From assembly GCA_045531755.1 (NCBI GenBank), contig JAZSEP010000091.1, positions 1-21,194 on the forward strand: a stretch of 21,194 nt of DNA. The letters are read 5' to 3'. The position numbers were made by a program, and so were the translations under genes. The notes beneath the pieces are model-generated. The model saw nothing but the letters and a program-made list of their open reading frames with translations. It did not search any database and was not told the origin of the DNA. Origin of the DNA: UBA11540 sp045531755. Its GTDB lineage: Bacteria > Bacillota > Clostridia > Oscillospirales > Ruminococcaceae. Shown in pieces: positions 7,427 to 15,333 of this stretch. Every line of letters begins with the position of its first letter. The stretch's first letter is position 1.

Positions 7427-7430
7427 TGGT

Positions 7431-7694
7431 TTATTCATCAAATTTGAATGAGCCCGAAATGAGTATTACCGAATCGGTGGCAACGGTAAGCAGACCACCG
7501 AGGGTGGTTGCAGTTTTCTTGGTACCGTCCTCAAACCACAGCGTGCAGGGGGCCTTGACTATCGAAGTAACGAAGGGAACGTGTCCTGCCATTATGGCAA
7601 GCTCGCCCTCTACTCCCCTGACGTCGAGCTTTGTAATCTCTCCGTCGAAGATGTTTCCGTCGGGTGAGGAAACGGTGAGCTTGAAGGTGTTCAT
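7431..7694 (-). CDS. atpC: F1Fo ATP synthase subunit epsilon, lacking the C-terminal helical domain
   Basis: Epsilon is part of the central stalk of F1. At 87 residues this protein contains only the N-terminal beta-sandwich, including FKLTVSSPDGNIFDGEI, VRGVEGELAIMAGHVPFVTSI and the end of the sandwich at VILISGSFKFDE. Most bacterial epsilons have about 130-140 residues, with a C-terminal two-helix hairpin that inhibits ATP hydrolysis. That hairpin is absent. The terminator follows directly, so this is not a frameshift that can be seen. The ATG shares one base with the atpD stop codon (TAATG), implying coupled translation. Identity follows from sequence and operon position. Confidence 0.93.
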   Translation of the reverse strand: MNTFKLTVSSPDGNIFDGEITKLDVRGVEGELAIMAGHVPFVTSIVKAPCTLWFEDGTKKTATTLGGLLTVATDSVILISGSFKFDE

Positions 7695-9088
7695 TACTGT
7701 GCCTTCTTTGCCTTTTCTACTGCTTCGTCGATTGTTCCGACAAAGAGGAATGCTGATTCGGGAAGATCATCGTGCTTACCTTCGATGATTTCTTTAAATC
7801 CGCGGATGGTTTCGCTTATCGGCACGTATTTACCCTCGATACCCGTGAACTTCTCGGATACGTCAAACGGCTGGGAAAGGAATCTCTGAATCTTTCTTGC
7901 TCGGGAAACGAGAAGCATATCGCTGTCGGAAAGCTCGTCCATACCCATAATCGCAATGATATCCATAAGCTCGTTGTATCTCTGAAGGATTCTCTGCACC
8001 TCTTTGGCAACCTCGTAGTGCTCTTTGCCCACGATTTCGGGCGAGAGAATTCGGCTTGAGGATTCAAGCGGGTCAACAGCAGGATAGATGCCCTGCGATG
8101 CGATATTTCTCGCAAGAACGGTGGTTGCATCAAGGTGCGCAAAGGTTGTTGCAGGAGCAGGGTCTGTCAGGTCATCGGCAGGTACGTATACCGCCTGAAT
8201 AGACGTGATAGAGCCCTTCTTTGTAGAGGTGATACGCTCCTGAAGAGCGCCCATTTCGTTGGCAAGTGTGGGCTGGTATCCAACCGCTGAAGGCATACGG
8301 CCCAAAAGCGCGGAAACCTCGCTTCCTGCCTGTGTGAATCTGAAGATGTTATCGATGAACAAAAGAACGTCCTGTCCTTCTGTGTCGCGGAAGTATTCTG
8401 CCATTGTGAGTCCCGAAAGGCCAACTCTCATACGGGCTCCCGGAGGCTCGTTCATCTGTCCGTAGACGAGCGCGGTGTTCTTCAAAACGCCCGACTGCTT
8501 CATCTCGTTATAGAGGTCGTTACCCTCACGGGTACGCTCTCCAACGCCTGTGAAAACGGAGATGCCGCCGTGCTGTTTTGCTATGTTATTGATAAGCTCC
8601 ATAATAAGAACGGTTTTACCAACACCTGCGCCGCCGAAAAGACCTATTTTACCGCCCTTGGAGTAGGGGCAGATAAGGTCGATGACCTTGATACCCGTTT
8701 CAAATATCTCGGCGTTTGTGGAAAGCTCGTCATAAGCGGGCGCATCTCTGTGAATGTCCCATCTTTCCTCGGTTTCGGGAGTCGGAATATTATCAACAGC
8801 CTCTCCGAGAACGTTGAAGATTCTGCCGAGTGTTTCGCGTCCTACCGGCACGCTTATCGGTGCTCCCGTATCGGTTACGTCAACTCCGCGCTGAAGTCCG
8901 TCCGTTGATGCCATAGCGATACATCTTGCGACGTTATCGCCTATATGCTGTGCTACCTCAACAGTCAAAAGCTTCTCCTTTAGCGGAATTGTCAATGCAT
9001 TATAGATTGCAGGAAGCTCTCCCTCGTTGAAGCGAACGTCAACGACAGGACCCATTACCTGCGTTACTTTTCCTATATTCTTTCCCAA
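7694..9088 (-). CDS. atpD: F1Fo ATP synthase subunit beta
   Basis: This is the catalytic subunit of F1. The predicted protein has 464 residues, starting at the TTG at 9086-9088, with AGAGGTG six bases upstream. That gives the usual N-terminus GKNIGKVTQVMGPVVDV. The frame is also open to a TTG at 9106 that overlaps the atpG stop, but it has no good binding site. Visible motifs are the P-loop GGAGVGKT (about 152-159), GERTREGND with the catalytic Glu (about 183-191), the Walker B region LLFIDNIFRF and the ALLGRMPSAVGYQPTLA loop. The DELSEED region reads DELSDSD (about 384-390). That loop transmits torque and contacts epsilon in other bacteria. It is coupled to atpC by TAATG. Confidence 0.97.
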   Translation of the reverse strand: MGKNIGKVTQVMGPVVDVRFNEGELPAIYNALTIPLKEKLLTVEVAQHIGDNVARCIAMASTDGLQRGVDVTDTGAPISVPVGRETLGRIFNVLGEAVDNIPTPETEERWDIHRDAPAYDELSTNAEIFETGIKVIDLICPYSKGGKIGLFGGAGVGKTVLIMELINNIAKQHGGISVFTGVGERTREGNDLYNEMKQSGVLKNTALVYGQMNEPPGARMRVGLSGLTMAEYFRDTEGQDVLLFIDNIFRFTQAGSEVSALLGRMPSAVGYQPTLANEMGALQERITSTKKGSITSIQAVYVPADDLTDPAPATTFAHLDATTVLARNIASQGIYPAVDPLESSSRILSPEIVGKEHYEVAKEVQRILQRYNELMDIIAIMGMDELSDSDMLLVSRARKIQRFLSQPFDVSEKFTGIEGKYVPISETIRGFKEIIEGKHDDLPESAFLFVGTIDEAVEKAKKAQ

Positions 9089-9102
9089 CTGTATCACCTC
9101 TT

Positions 9103-9906
9103 TCAATTACCGCTTCCGGCAACTATCTCGGTTATCTCCTGAGTGATAGCGCCTTGTCTTGCGCGGTTATATTCCAGCTGAAGATTGTCTATCATCTCTT
9201 TTGCGTTTTTGCCTGCGGAGTCCATCGCCATTCTTCTTGCGGCGACTTCACTCGCGAAGCTTTCGCGGACAGACAGCGTTATCATTCCTGCAACATATTC
9301 TCTGACCACGTTATTGAGAACTGTAAGCCGATCGGGTTCAAAAACCATTCCTGCCGTATCGGCACGGTCGCTCTTTTCAAGAGGAAGCACCCACTTTACA
9401 AAGGCTTCCTGGGTCATTACCGAGACGTATCGGGTGGAAACTATGCCGAGTCTGTCAAATTTGCCCTCTGCAAAATCTGTGCAAAGCTTGTCTGCCAGCT
9501 CGACCGCATCGTCAAAGGAAAAACGCTCGGAGGATACTATCGGGTATCCAAAGCGCTCGCAAGCGCGTTTTCCAATCGGTACAAATTCGGTATCCTTGAA
9601 GGTGGCGCAAAGTCGGAATATATTTGCGTTATAGCCTCCTGCAAGGCCTCTGTCACCTGCTATTACCACAAGGCGTGTACGGTGAGGCTCGCGCTTTTGC
9701 ATATAGGGGCTTTTTGCGCATTCCCTATCCGCAGTCAGCGTTGATATCGTTTTGTCGAGCACCTCGGAGTACTGTCTGCCTTTATTCATAGCCTCGTTTG
9801 CACGGCGAATCTTTGAAGATGCCACAAGTCCCATAGCTTTTGTGAGTTGCAGAGTGGAGGTAACACTTTTTATCCGCACGCGGAGTGCTTTTGTATTTCC
9901 TGCCAT
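9103..9906 (-). CDS. atpG: F1Fo ATP synthase subunit gamma
   Basis: This is the rotor shaft of F1. At 267 residues it is slightly short for the family (about 280-295). The N-terminal helix carries RIKSVTSTLQLTKAMGLVASSKIRRA, the central Rossmann-like domain contains VVIAGDRGLAGGYNANIFR, and the C-terminal helix has the signature SEVAARRMAMDSAGKNAKEMI...YNRARQGAITQEITEIVAG. The ATG is preceded by AGGAGTAAGAG. It lies 12 bases after the atpA stop, and its own stop runs into the atpD leader. The shortening appears to be in the central domain rather than in the two coiled helices. Confidence 0.96.
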   Translation of the reverse strand: MAGNTKALRVRIKSVTSTLQLTKAMGLVASSKIRRANEAMNKGRQYSEVLDKTISTLTADRECAKSPYMQKREPHRTRLVVIAGDRGLAGGYNANIFRLCATFKDTEFVPIGKRACERFGYPIVSSERFSFDDAVELADKLCTDFAEGKFDRLGIVSTRYVSVMTQEAFVKWVLPLEKSDRADTAGMVFEPDRLTVLNNVVREYVAGMITLSVRESFASEVAARRMAMDSAGKNAKEMIDNLQLEYNRARQGAITQEITEIVAGSGN

Positions 9907-9918
9907 ATTCTCTTACTC

Positions 9919-11403
9919 CTACATTTCTGCAAGTATTGCTTTTAGTTCATCCTCGTCAGACTTTTCGTACTGACCTGCTTCGATACGCGCAAGCCAAGCA
10001 CCGTACTGATTTTCGAGCTTTTTGAAGAGCCTTGCTTCGTATTCGCGCACGTCTCTGACCTCAATCCCGTTGAGGTAGCCTTTTGTTACGGCGTATACGA
10101 TAGCAACCTGACATCCTACTCTTACGGGTGCGTTTCTGCCCTGCTTGAGAACCTCAACGATTCTTTCGCCGAGCGCAAGGCGCGCCTTGGTGTCTGCATC
10201 AAGGTCACTTCCGAACTGTGCGAAGGACTGAAGCTCTCTATACTGCGAATACAAGAGCTTGAGCTCGCCGGACACCTTTTTCATAGCCTTGAGCTGCGCA
10301 GAACCGCCGACACGGCTTACCGATATACCGGGGTTTATTGCGGGCATAATTCCCGAATGGAACAGCTCTGTTTCGAGGAATATCTGTCCGTCGGTGATGG
10401 AGATGACGTTTGTGGGGATATATGCGGAAACGTCGCCTGCCTGTGTTTCGATTATAGGCAGAGCGGTTATCGAACCGCCTCCGTATTCCTTTGCTACGCA
10501 AGCCGCGCGCTCAAGAAGACGGGAGTGGAGGTAGAATACGTCACCGGGGTATGCTTCACGTCCCGGAGGGCGACGAATAAGCAATGACAGTGCACGGTAT
10601 GCTACCGCGTGTTTACTCAAATCATCATATATTATAAGGACGTCTTTGCCTTGTTCGCGGAAGTATTCCGCCATAGCGCAACCCGAATAGGGGGCGATAT
10701 ACTGAAGCGGTGCGCTCTCCGATGCACTTGCGGAAACAACGATTGTATACTCCATCGCGCCGTTTCTTGTGAGCTCTCCAACGAGCTGTGCAACAGAGGA
10801 ATTCTTCTGTCCTATAGCAACGTAGATGCAGATAACGTCTGTGTTTTTCTGATTGATTATGGTATCGATAACGATTTCGGTTTTACCCGTCTGTCTGTCG
10901 CCGATGATAAGCTCACGCTGACCGCGTCCTATCGGAATCATACTGTCGATAGCCTTGATACCTGTCTGCAACGGAACGCTTACGCTCTCGCGCTCGATGA
11001 TGCCGGGGGCTTCGGATTCGATGGGGCGTGTTCCCGCATATTCAATGGGGCCCTTGCCGTCGATTTCCTCGCCGAGAGCATTTACTACTCTTCCGAGAAG
11101 TCCCTCTCCTACGGGAACGGAGAGAACCTTGCCTGTTCTATGAACCGTCGAGCCTTCACGAAGGTCGTTGTTATCGGAAAGGACCGCGACGGATACGGTT
11201 TCGTCCTCGAGGTTCTGTGCAACGCCGAAGCTGCCGCCCTCGAACTCAAGAAGCTCGTTTGCCATACAGTTGCGAAGTCCGTAGACGCGCGCAATGCCGT
11301 CGCCGACAAGGATAACCTTTCCGGTTTCGGTCATATCAATCTTTGATTTATAGTTCTTTATCTGGGTTTTTATGATATTACTGATTTCCTCAGGTCTGTT
11401 CAT
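9919..11403 (-). CDS. atpA: F1Fo ATP synthase subunit alpha
   Basis: This is the regulatory nucleotide-binding subunit of F1, 494 residues. The N-terminal beta-barrel includes VILVGDGIARVYGL. The P-loop GDRQTGKT is at 168-175, followed by Glu176 where Ala or Ser is usual. Further conserved blocks are IYVAIGQKNSSVA, YIAPYSGCAMAEYF, LLIRRPPGREAYPGDVFYLHSRLLERAA and the arginine-finger region PGISVSRVGGSAQ. The ATG overlaps the atpH stop by four bases (ATGA), giving coupled translation. Identity is certain; the effect of Glu176 is unknown. Confidence 0.97.
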   Translation of the reverse strand: MNRPEEISNIIKTQIKNYKSKIDMTETGKVILVGDGIARVYGLRNCMANELLEFEGGSFGVAQNLEDETVSVAVLSDNNDLREGSTVHRTGKVLSVPVGEGLLGRVVNALGEEIDGKGPIEYAGTRPIESEAPGIIERESVSVPLQTGIKAIDSMIPIGRGQRELIIGDRQTGKTEIVIDTIINQKNTDVICIYVAIGQKNSSVAQLVGELTRNGAMEYTIVVSASASESAPLQYIAPYSGCAMAEYFREQGKDVLIIYDDLSKHAVAYRALSLLIRRPPGREAYPGDVFYLHSRLLERAACVAKEYGGGSITALPIIETQAGDVSAYIPTNVISITDGQIFLETELFHSGIMPAINPGISVSRVGGSAQLKAMKKVSGELKLLYSQYRELQSFAQFGSDLDADTKARLALGERIVEVLKQGRNAPVRVGCQVAIVYAVTKGYLNGIEVRDVREYEARLFKKLENQYGAWLARIEAGQYEKSDEDELKAILAEM

Positions 11404-11930
11404 CTGATAATCACATCCTTAACATCACTCAGGCGATGCTTGATACTGCCGTCGTAGGTTTTGCCTTCAACCTCCACCTTCAAGCCGCCTATCAGCGACT
11501 CGTCAACGTCATAAACCGCTTGTATGCTCTTACCTGTTATTTTTTCAAATTTGTCGCAAACCTTTTGCTTTTGCTCTTCGTCAAGAGGTGCAGCAGAGGT
11601 TATCACTGCAACCGCTTTGCCCGAAAACGCCATTATAAGCTTTTCATACTCGTCGATTGCGGTGTTTACGGTTTTGATTCTGCCGTTTTCACAAAGGAGC
11701 TTGAGAAATGAAACGACATACTCGTCAAAGTCCTTTCCAAAGGCTTCGTCAATTGCCGAAAGTCTTTCCTGCAGGGAAATGGCAGGAGAGGACAAGAACT
11801 CGAGATAGTCGGGCGTTTCCTCGACAAGCTCTCTGAAGGTTAAAAGCGAAGAAAGGTATTCTTCGGTTTTATTCTCCTCCGAGGCAAGCATAAACAACGC
11901 TTCTGCATACTCTCTATCAGTTTGCATCAT
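11400..11930 (-). CDS. atpH: F1Fo ATP synthase subunit delta
   Basis: Delta links the peripheral stalk (subunit b) to the top of F1. The protein has 176 residues from the ATG at 11928-11930. A second ATG follows immediately at 11927, and an upstream in-frame GTG at 11939 has no good binding site. The N-terminal helical bundle includes YAEALFMLASEENKTEEYLSSL. The C-terminal part carries the family signature ESLIGGLKVEVEGKTYDGSIKHRL. The gene overlaps the end of atpF by 14 bases in another frame and atpA by four bases. Length and order are standard. Confidence 0.94.
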   Translation of the reverse strand: MMQTDREYAEALFMLASEENKTEEYLSSLLTFRELVEETPDYLEFLSSPAISLQERLSAIDEAFGKDFDEYVVSFLKLLCENGRIKTVNTAIDEYEKLIMAFSGKAVAVITSAAPLDEEQKQKVCDKFEKITGKSIQAVYDVDESLIGGLKVEVEGKTYDGSIKHRLSDVKDVIIR

Positions 11931-12429
11931 CTTCGTCACCTATGCTTTCGATAAACGAGTCGATAAAATTCTTGTGGTCTTCCTTTGTAACCTCACGCTC
12001 AAGAAGCTTTTCCGTGAGCATAGAAGAAACCTCGACGATTTCCTTCTTTATGCTCTCTTCCGCTTTTTTGCGCTCAAGCTCAGCATCAATCTGAGCCTGA
12101 CGGACGATGCCGTCGGCTTTTTCCTTTGCCTGCGAGATAATCTCTTTTTCGCGCTCGTTTGCGGTATCTACAGCGTCTTTAATAATGCCGTCTGCCTGAA
12201 TCTTTGCATCCTTCAGCTTGTCGTTATACAGCTTTTGGTCTGCAAGAGCGTTTGCTTTTGCTTCCTCGGCTGAAGCGAGGTTTCCGTCGATGGTACTCTG
12301 ACGGGTTTTAAGCATATTCTTTACAGGCTTGTATAAAAACTTCTTAACAATCAGAAACAGCAAGACGAGGTTTCCGAGAGAAACCGCCATCTGCCATATA
12401 TTGACTGAAATAATGTCCAATGTTTGCAT
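11917..12429 (-). CDS. atpF: F1Fo ATP synthase subunit b
   Basis: This is the peripheral-stalk subunit of Fo, 170 residues. One N-terminal membrane helix (about 8-30, with WQMAVSLGNLVLLFLIVKKFLYKPV) leads into the conserved FLYKPVKNML junction. A long charged coiled coil (about 35-150), rich in Ala, Glu and Lys, follows, and the C-terminal segment that binds delta comes last. The ATG is preceded by CGGAGTG and lies 19 bases after the atpE stop. Only one b-type gene is present, so the stalk is presumably a homodimer. Confidence 0.95.
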   Translation of the reverse strand: MQTLDIISVNIWQMAVSLGNLVLLFLIVKKFLYKPVKNMLKTRQSTIDGNLASAEEAKANALADQKLYNDKLKDAKIQADGIIKDAVDTANEREKEIISQAKEKADGIVRQAQIDAELERKKAEESIKKEIVEVSSMLTEKLLEREVTKEDHKNFIDSFIESIGDEDDAN

Positions 12430-12448
12430 TAGTTTTCACTCCGAAACA

Positions 12449-12736
12449 TTAAAGAGATTTCATTGTATTAACGAGGATGTTAACGAGAATGTTGGGAGCA
12501 ACGAAGATGAGAAGAATTGCGATAACAAGTGCGTAAAGACCTGTTGTTTCTGCGATAGCACAACCCATGAGCATTGTTGTGGTAACAGAGCCCTTACTCT
12601 CGGGCTGACGTCCGATTGCTTCACACGCTTTTGCTACGGCGTTTCCTTCACCGATACCGGGGCCGATACCTGCGATCATTGCCATACCTGCTCCGAGTGC
12701 ACATGCTCCTAAGATAAGACCAATTGCTAATTCCAT
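12449..12736 (-). CDS. atpE: F1Fo ATP synthase subunit c, two-carboxylate (Na+-type) ion site
   Basis: This is the 95-residue hairpin subunit that forms the Fo rotor ring. Helix 1 carries the glycine-rich GIGPGIGEG, the polar loop is GRQPE (43-46), and helix 2 carries AIAETTGLY. The ion-binding residues are Glu63, with Thr64 and Tyr68 beside it, as in sodium-type rings. Helix 1 has Glu30 where Na+ rings usually have Gln. A Glu in both helices matches the two-carboxylate motif described for the Na+-driven rotor of Fusobacterium nucleatum. Na+ coupling is an inference. The ATG is preceded by CGGAGGAAAT. Confidence 0.96.
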   Translation of the reverse strand: MELAIGLILGACALGAGMAMIAGIGPGIGEGNAVAKACEAIGRQPESKGSVTTTMLMGCAIAETTGLYALVIAILLIFVAPNILVNILVNTMKSL

Positions 12737-12754
12737 TTTAATTTCCTCCGTTTA

Positions 12755-13636
12755 TTATGATTTTTTTGCAAGTTTTTTTGCTTTACGTTTTTTATATTCT
12801 TCCTCAGGGAAGCCGCCTGCGACATACATCATTGTGAGCATCGCAAATATGAACGCCTGCAAGCATCCGCTGAAAACGTCAAAGTAGATTGAAAGTACCG
12901 CGGGGATACCCCATTGGAAAAGCGGTATATCGGCGAGAAATCCGGGGAGCCATCCCAAAACCATCGAGGAGAGTCCACCGAGTGCCGTGGCGAGAAGCAC
13001 CGAAATTACCGAGCCCGAAAGGACGTTTCCGTAGTGACGGAATGCCATTGAAATCGGTGTTGCAACCTCGCTTATTATGTTAAGCGGTGCCAGAAACGGC
13101 ACGGGGTCGCCGAAGCTCTTCAGATAATGCAAGGGTCCGCATTTCATCTTATAGTAGGTTATAAGAACGAAGACGAGTATCGCCCAACCGCCGACGATAT
13201 TTATATCCGAGGTTGGCGGATACATACCGCACAGTGACAGCAGGCTCGAGAGTGCTGACAAGGCAAGAATTGCAATTACAAAAGGGGTGAAGCCCATAAA
13301 GTATTCGCCCATATTATCGTTTACAAGCCCGTCCACCTTTTCTATGATAAGCTCTGCGAAGTGCTGTCTTTTCAGCTTTATATGCTCGCTTATTCCGTGC
13401 GTGATATAAAGGCAGAAGAAAAAGAGCGTCACCATTACAATTGCCGAGTTTATCTGTGATTCGGTGATAGGAAAATCCTGTAGCGGCATCGGGATTGTGA
13501 AGAATATTCTCGCACCCGTTATTGTAATCCCCTCGCTTGCAGGCTTCGTGAGCACCTGAAGCACTATTCCGAAGGCTATCGGAATTATCATCATCGCGAT
13601 ATATATCGCGTCGACGATTTTAAATCGTTTGCTCAA
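12755..13636 (-). CDS. atpB: F1Fo ATP synthase subunit a
   Basis: This is the Fo stator channel subunit, 293 residues, with about six membrane segments. It is longer than many family members because of its N-terminal region. The essential arginine is Arg200 in PISMAFRHYGNVLSG. The last helices contain a polar Asp253 and Gln260 (FDVFSGCLQAFIFAML), the position of the conserved glutamine. The lysine-rich tail is likely cytoplasmic. The start is a TTG at 13634-13636, with GGGGTG seven bases upstream. It overlaps the atpI stop as TTGA, so translation is probably coupled. Confidence 0.94.
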   Translation of the reverse strand: MSKRFKIVDAIYIAMMIIPIAFGIVLQVLTKPASEGITITGARIFFTIPMPLQDFPITESQINSAIVMVTLFFFCLYITHGISEHIKLKRQHFAELIIEKVDGLVNDNMGEYFMGFTPFVIAILALSALSSLLSLCGMYPPTSDINIVGGWAILVFVLITYYKMKCGPLHYLKSFGDPVPFLAPLNIISEVATPISMAFRHYGNVLSGSVISVLLATALGGLSSMVLGWLPGFLADIPLFQWGIPAVLSIYFDVFSGCLQAFIFAMLTMMYVAGGFPEEEYKKRKAKKLAKKS

Positions 13637-14025
13637 CCTTTATCACCCCTTTTATCAAACAACGGTCTGAGCATTATCGCTATTCTCGGGAAAAGGAAGG
13701 GTACTACCACAGATATCGCATTAAATACGGGGACGAGGTAGCCTATCAAGGCAAATGCAAACATCATAAAAAGTCTGCCGGATTGTGACAGTTTCATAAT
13801 ATTTTTTGCGTCCTTTTCTTCCTTTGAAAGCGCGTTTTGCACGGTAAGTCCCATCAGGAAGAAATTCAGTATAGTTGCGATTATTCCGAGCAGGTTTCCC
13901 AGAAGCACGGTGTAGTCCCATTTTCCTATTATCAAAAATACCGACTGCATCAAAATGCTGAAAATTATTGTGAAAGCCGTGATATACGCGGTTTCTTTCA
14001 GCACCGTTGGGTCTATCTTTTTCAT
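13633..14025 (-). CDS. atpI: AtpI-like ATP synthase assembly membrane protein
   Basis: This small 130-residue protein has four predicted membrane helices (about 13-34, 38-62, 85-100 and 101-120). It lies first in the ATP synthase operon, where atpI normally sits. AtpI proteins help c-ring assembly and have been linked to Mg2+ or ion handling. The sequence is weakly conserved, so the call rests mainly on position, size and topology. The ATG is preceded by AGGGGAT. The gene overlaps atpB by four bases. Confidence 0.8.
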   Translation of the reverse strand: MKKIDPTVLKETAYITAFTIIFSILMQSVFLIIGKWDYTVLLGNLLGIIATILNFFLMGLTVQNALSKEEKDAKNIMKLSQSGRLFMMFAFALIGYLVPVFNAISVVVPFLFPRIAIMLRPLFDKRGDKG

Positions 14026-14056
14026 ATACTATCCCCTAAAAGCCATATTAAATTAT

Positions 14057-14085
14057 ATTATATCACTTTATTTGTAAATCGGCAA
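14057..14085 (-). promoter_or_regulatory. Promoter of the atp operon (extended -10)
   Basis: On the minus strand, TTGCCG (14080-14085) is followed after 17 bp by TATAAT (14057-14062), preceded by TGA to give an extended -10. The atpI start lies about 32 bp downstream. No other promoter is evident inside the nine-gene operon. Confidence 0.7.
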
Positions 14086-14123
14086 TATATTATCTGTGAA
14101 CTTTTAGTACATTTTGGTAAAAA

Positions 14124-14148
14124 TATTGCCCCGACTTTTCGTCGGGGC
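14124..14148 (-). terminator. Intrinsic terminator after the GH5 gene
   Basis: An 8-bp GC-rich stem (GCCCCGAC at 14128-14135 with 14141-14148) is followed on the minus strand by AATATTTTTA. It lies six bases after the stop codon. Confidence 0.85.
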
Positions 14149-14154
14149 TTCTTA

Positions 14155-15228
14155 TTATTTAAAAATTACCTCGAGGACTTCCTCTGACCACTCTGCCTTA
14201 GAGAACATACCCTCTTTTCTGTACAAGCCAAATCCGTGGTTGTATTCCCACCAGGTGCAAGGAATATCATATTTGTTTAAAATTTCTATCACGGTTTGGG
14301 CGTATTCAACCTGATCCTCTATTGGAATTATAGAGGTGTCGGTGTTAAAACCAAACTCGTTTAGGATGACTGGGACTTTTGTTTCCTTTGCATAGAGAAC
14401 AAGTTCGCTGAGCGATTCTCTTAATTCTGCAAGGTGAGCTGCGTTCAGTTTGAAGATTTTATCTTCTGTTCCTGCCCAAGCCATTCCCTGATGCGTCCAG
14501 TCAAGAGGAGCATAGGTGTGAACCGCGACGATGATGTTGTCGTATTTGGATATCTTTGTGTCCCTGAAGGAAGGATAGTGATCCGGTTTTAGTGTCCACG
14601 TGCCGTTCCAATCTGCCGTTGCAACGCATACCGTGCGGTCGGGAGTTACATCTCTTATCAAATCTACCGCCGCACATTGCAGCTTGTCGAGGTTTTTCAT
14701 ATCGAGGTTTCCGCCCTCGGTGGTGTGGGGCTCGTTAATGAGCTCAAAGATGAGCATATGGTTTTTATCGTAGTCCTTGTATCTCTCTGCAACATTTTTC
14801 CAGATTCTCAAAAAGAGCATATCATCGCCCTTGGCGGTGTTGACGTCATACCATCCGTGAAAATCGAGGAAAACGACAAGACCGTTTTCGTTAGCCCTTT
14901 CGATTATCCTGTCAACCTCCTGCATCTTTTTATCGTCAAGGTTTCCCTCTTCATCGGCGTAGTTTCTGAAATCGACGGGAAGACGAATATGGTCAAAGCC
15001 CTTTGAGGCTATGTTCACATAGGTTGACTCCTGGTTAAGATAATATTTCTCATATTTATTTTTACCCTCGAGTGCCGAAAGATTTATTCCGCGTCTTAGG
15101 GTTATTTCTTCTTTGGTTGCGGGAATCGCAGAGCTGACGGTATTGTTGGTTGAGGGGGTGTTGGTACAACCGCTAAAGCAACCTATTAAAAGCAGTACCG
15201 CTATCAAAACAAGAGCTGTCCTCTTCAT
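14155..15228 (-). CDS. Glycoside hydrolase family 5 lipoprotein (cellulase-like)
   Basis: This is a 357-residue retaining (beta/alpha)8 glycosidase predicted to be lipid-anchored on the outer face of the membrane. The signal peptide (residues 1-20) ends in a lipobox-like FSGC (Cys21; LIGC at Cys17 is an alternative). A Ser/Thr/Asn-rich linker leads to the catalytic domain. GH5 marks are GFDHIRLPVDF (Arg82), FLDFHGWYD (His124), the acid/base Glu166 in LIFELINEPH, HTYAP (His237, Tyr239), the nucleophile Glu291 in VILNEFGF, and Trp326/Trp327 near the end. It is probably an endo-beta-1,4-glucanase or mannanase; the substrate cannot be read from sequence. The ATG is preceded by AAAAAGGAG. The gene is monocistronic. 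Confidence 0.93.
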   Translation of the reverse strand: MKRTALVLIAVLLLIGCFSGCTNTPSTNNTVSSAIPATKEEITLRRGINLSALEGKNKYEKYYLNQESTYVNIASKGFDHIRLPVDFRNYADEEGNLDDKKMQEVDRIIERANENGLVVFLDFHGWYDVNTAKGDDMLFLRIWKNVAERYKDYDKNHMLIFELINEPHTTEGGNLDMKNLDKLQCAAVDLIRDVTPDRTVCVATADWNGTWTLKPDHYPSFRDTKISKYDNIIVAVHTYAPLDWTHQGMAWAGTEDKIFKLNAAHLAELRESLSELVLYAKETKVPVILNEFGFNTDTSIIPIEDQVEYAQTVIEILNKYDIPCTWWEYNHGFGLYRKEGMFSKAEWSEEVLEVIFK

Positions 15229-15255
15229 ATTATTCTCCTTTTTTAGTTTAAATAA

Positions 15256-15284
15256 ATTGTATCACATACACACGGATATGTCTA
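15256..15284 (-). promoter_or_regulatory. Sigma-A promoter of the GH5 gene
   Basis: On the minus strand, TAGACA (15279-15284) and TACAAT (15256-15261) are 17 bp apart, with TGA directly before the -10 (extended -10). Confidence 0.7.
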
Positions 15285-15294
15285 TATTAAAACA

Positions 15295-15325
15295 AAAATC
15301 GTTCCGATTTAATCAGAACGATTTT
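15295..15325 (-). terminator. Intrinsic terminator after the alpha/beta hydrolase gene
   Basis: AAAATCGTTC (15295-15304) pairs with GAACGATTTT (15316-15325) around an 11-nt loop, followed on the minus strand by a T-rich tail. It lies nine bases after the stop codon. Confidence 0.85.
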
Positions 15326-15333
15326 GGATGGGT

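Noticed and set aside
10609..11346. 245-codon plus-strand open frame opposite atpA
   Set aside because: Antisense to the highly conserved alpha subunit, with no binding site or family resemblance.
7694..14025. Reading the atp operon as a V/A-type or second (N-type) ATPase
   Set aside because: Gene order I-B-E-F-H-A-G-D-C and the presence of delta match the ordinary bacterial F-type operon. N-type operons start with beta and epsilon and lack delta.
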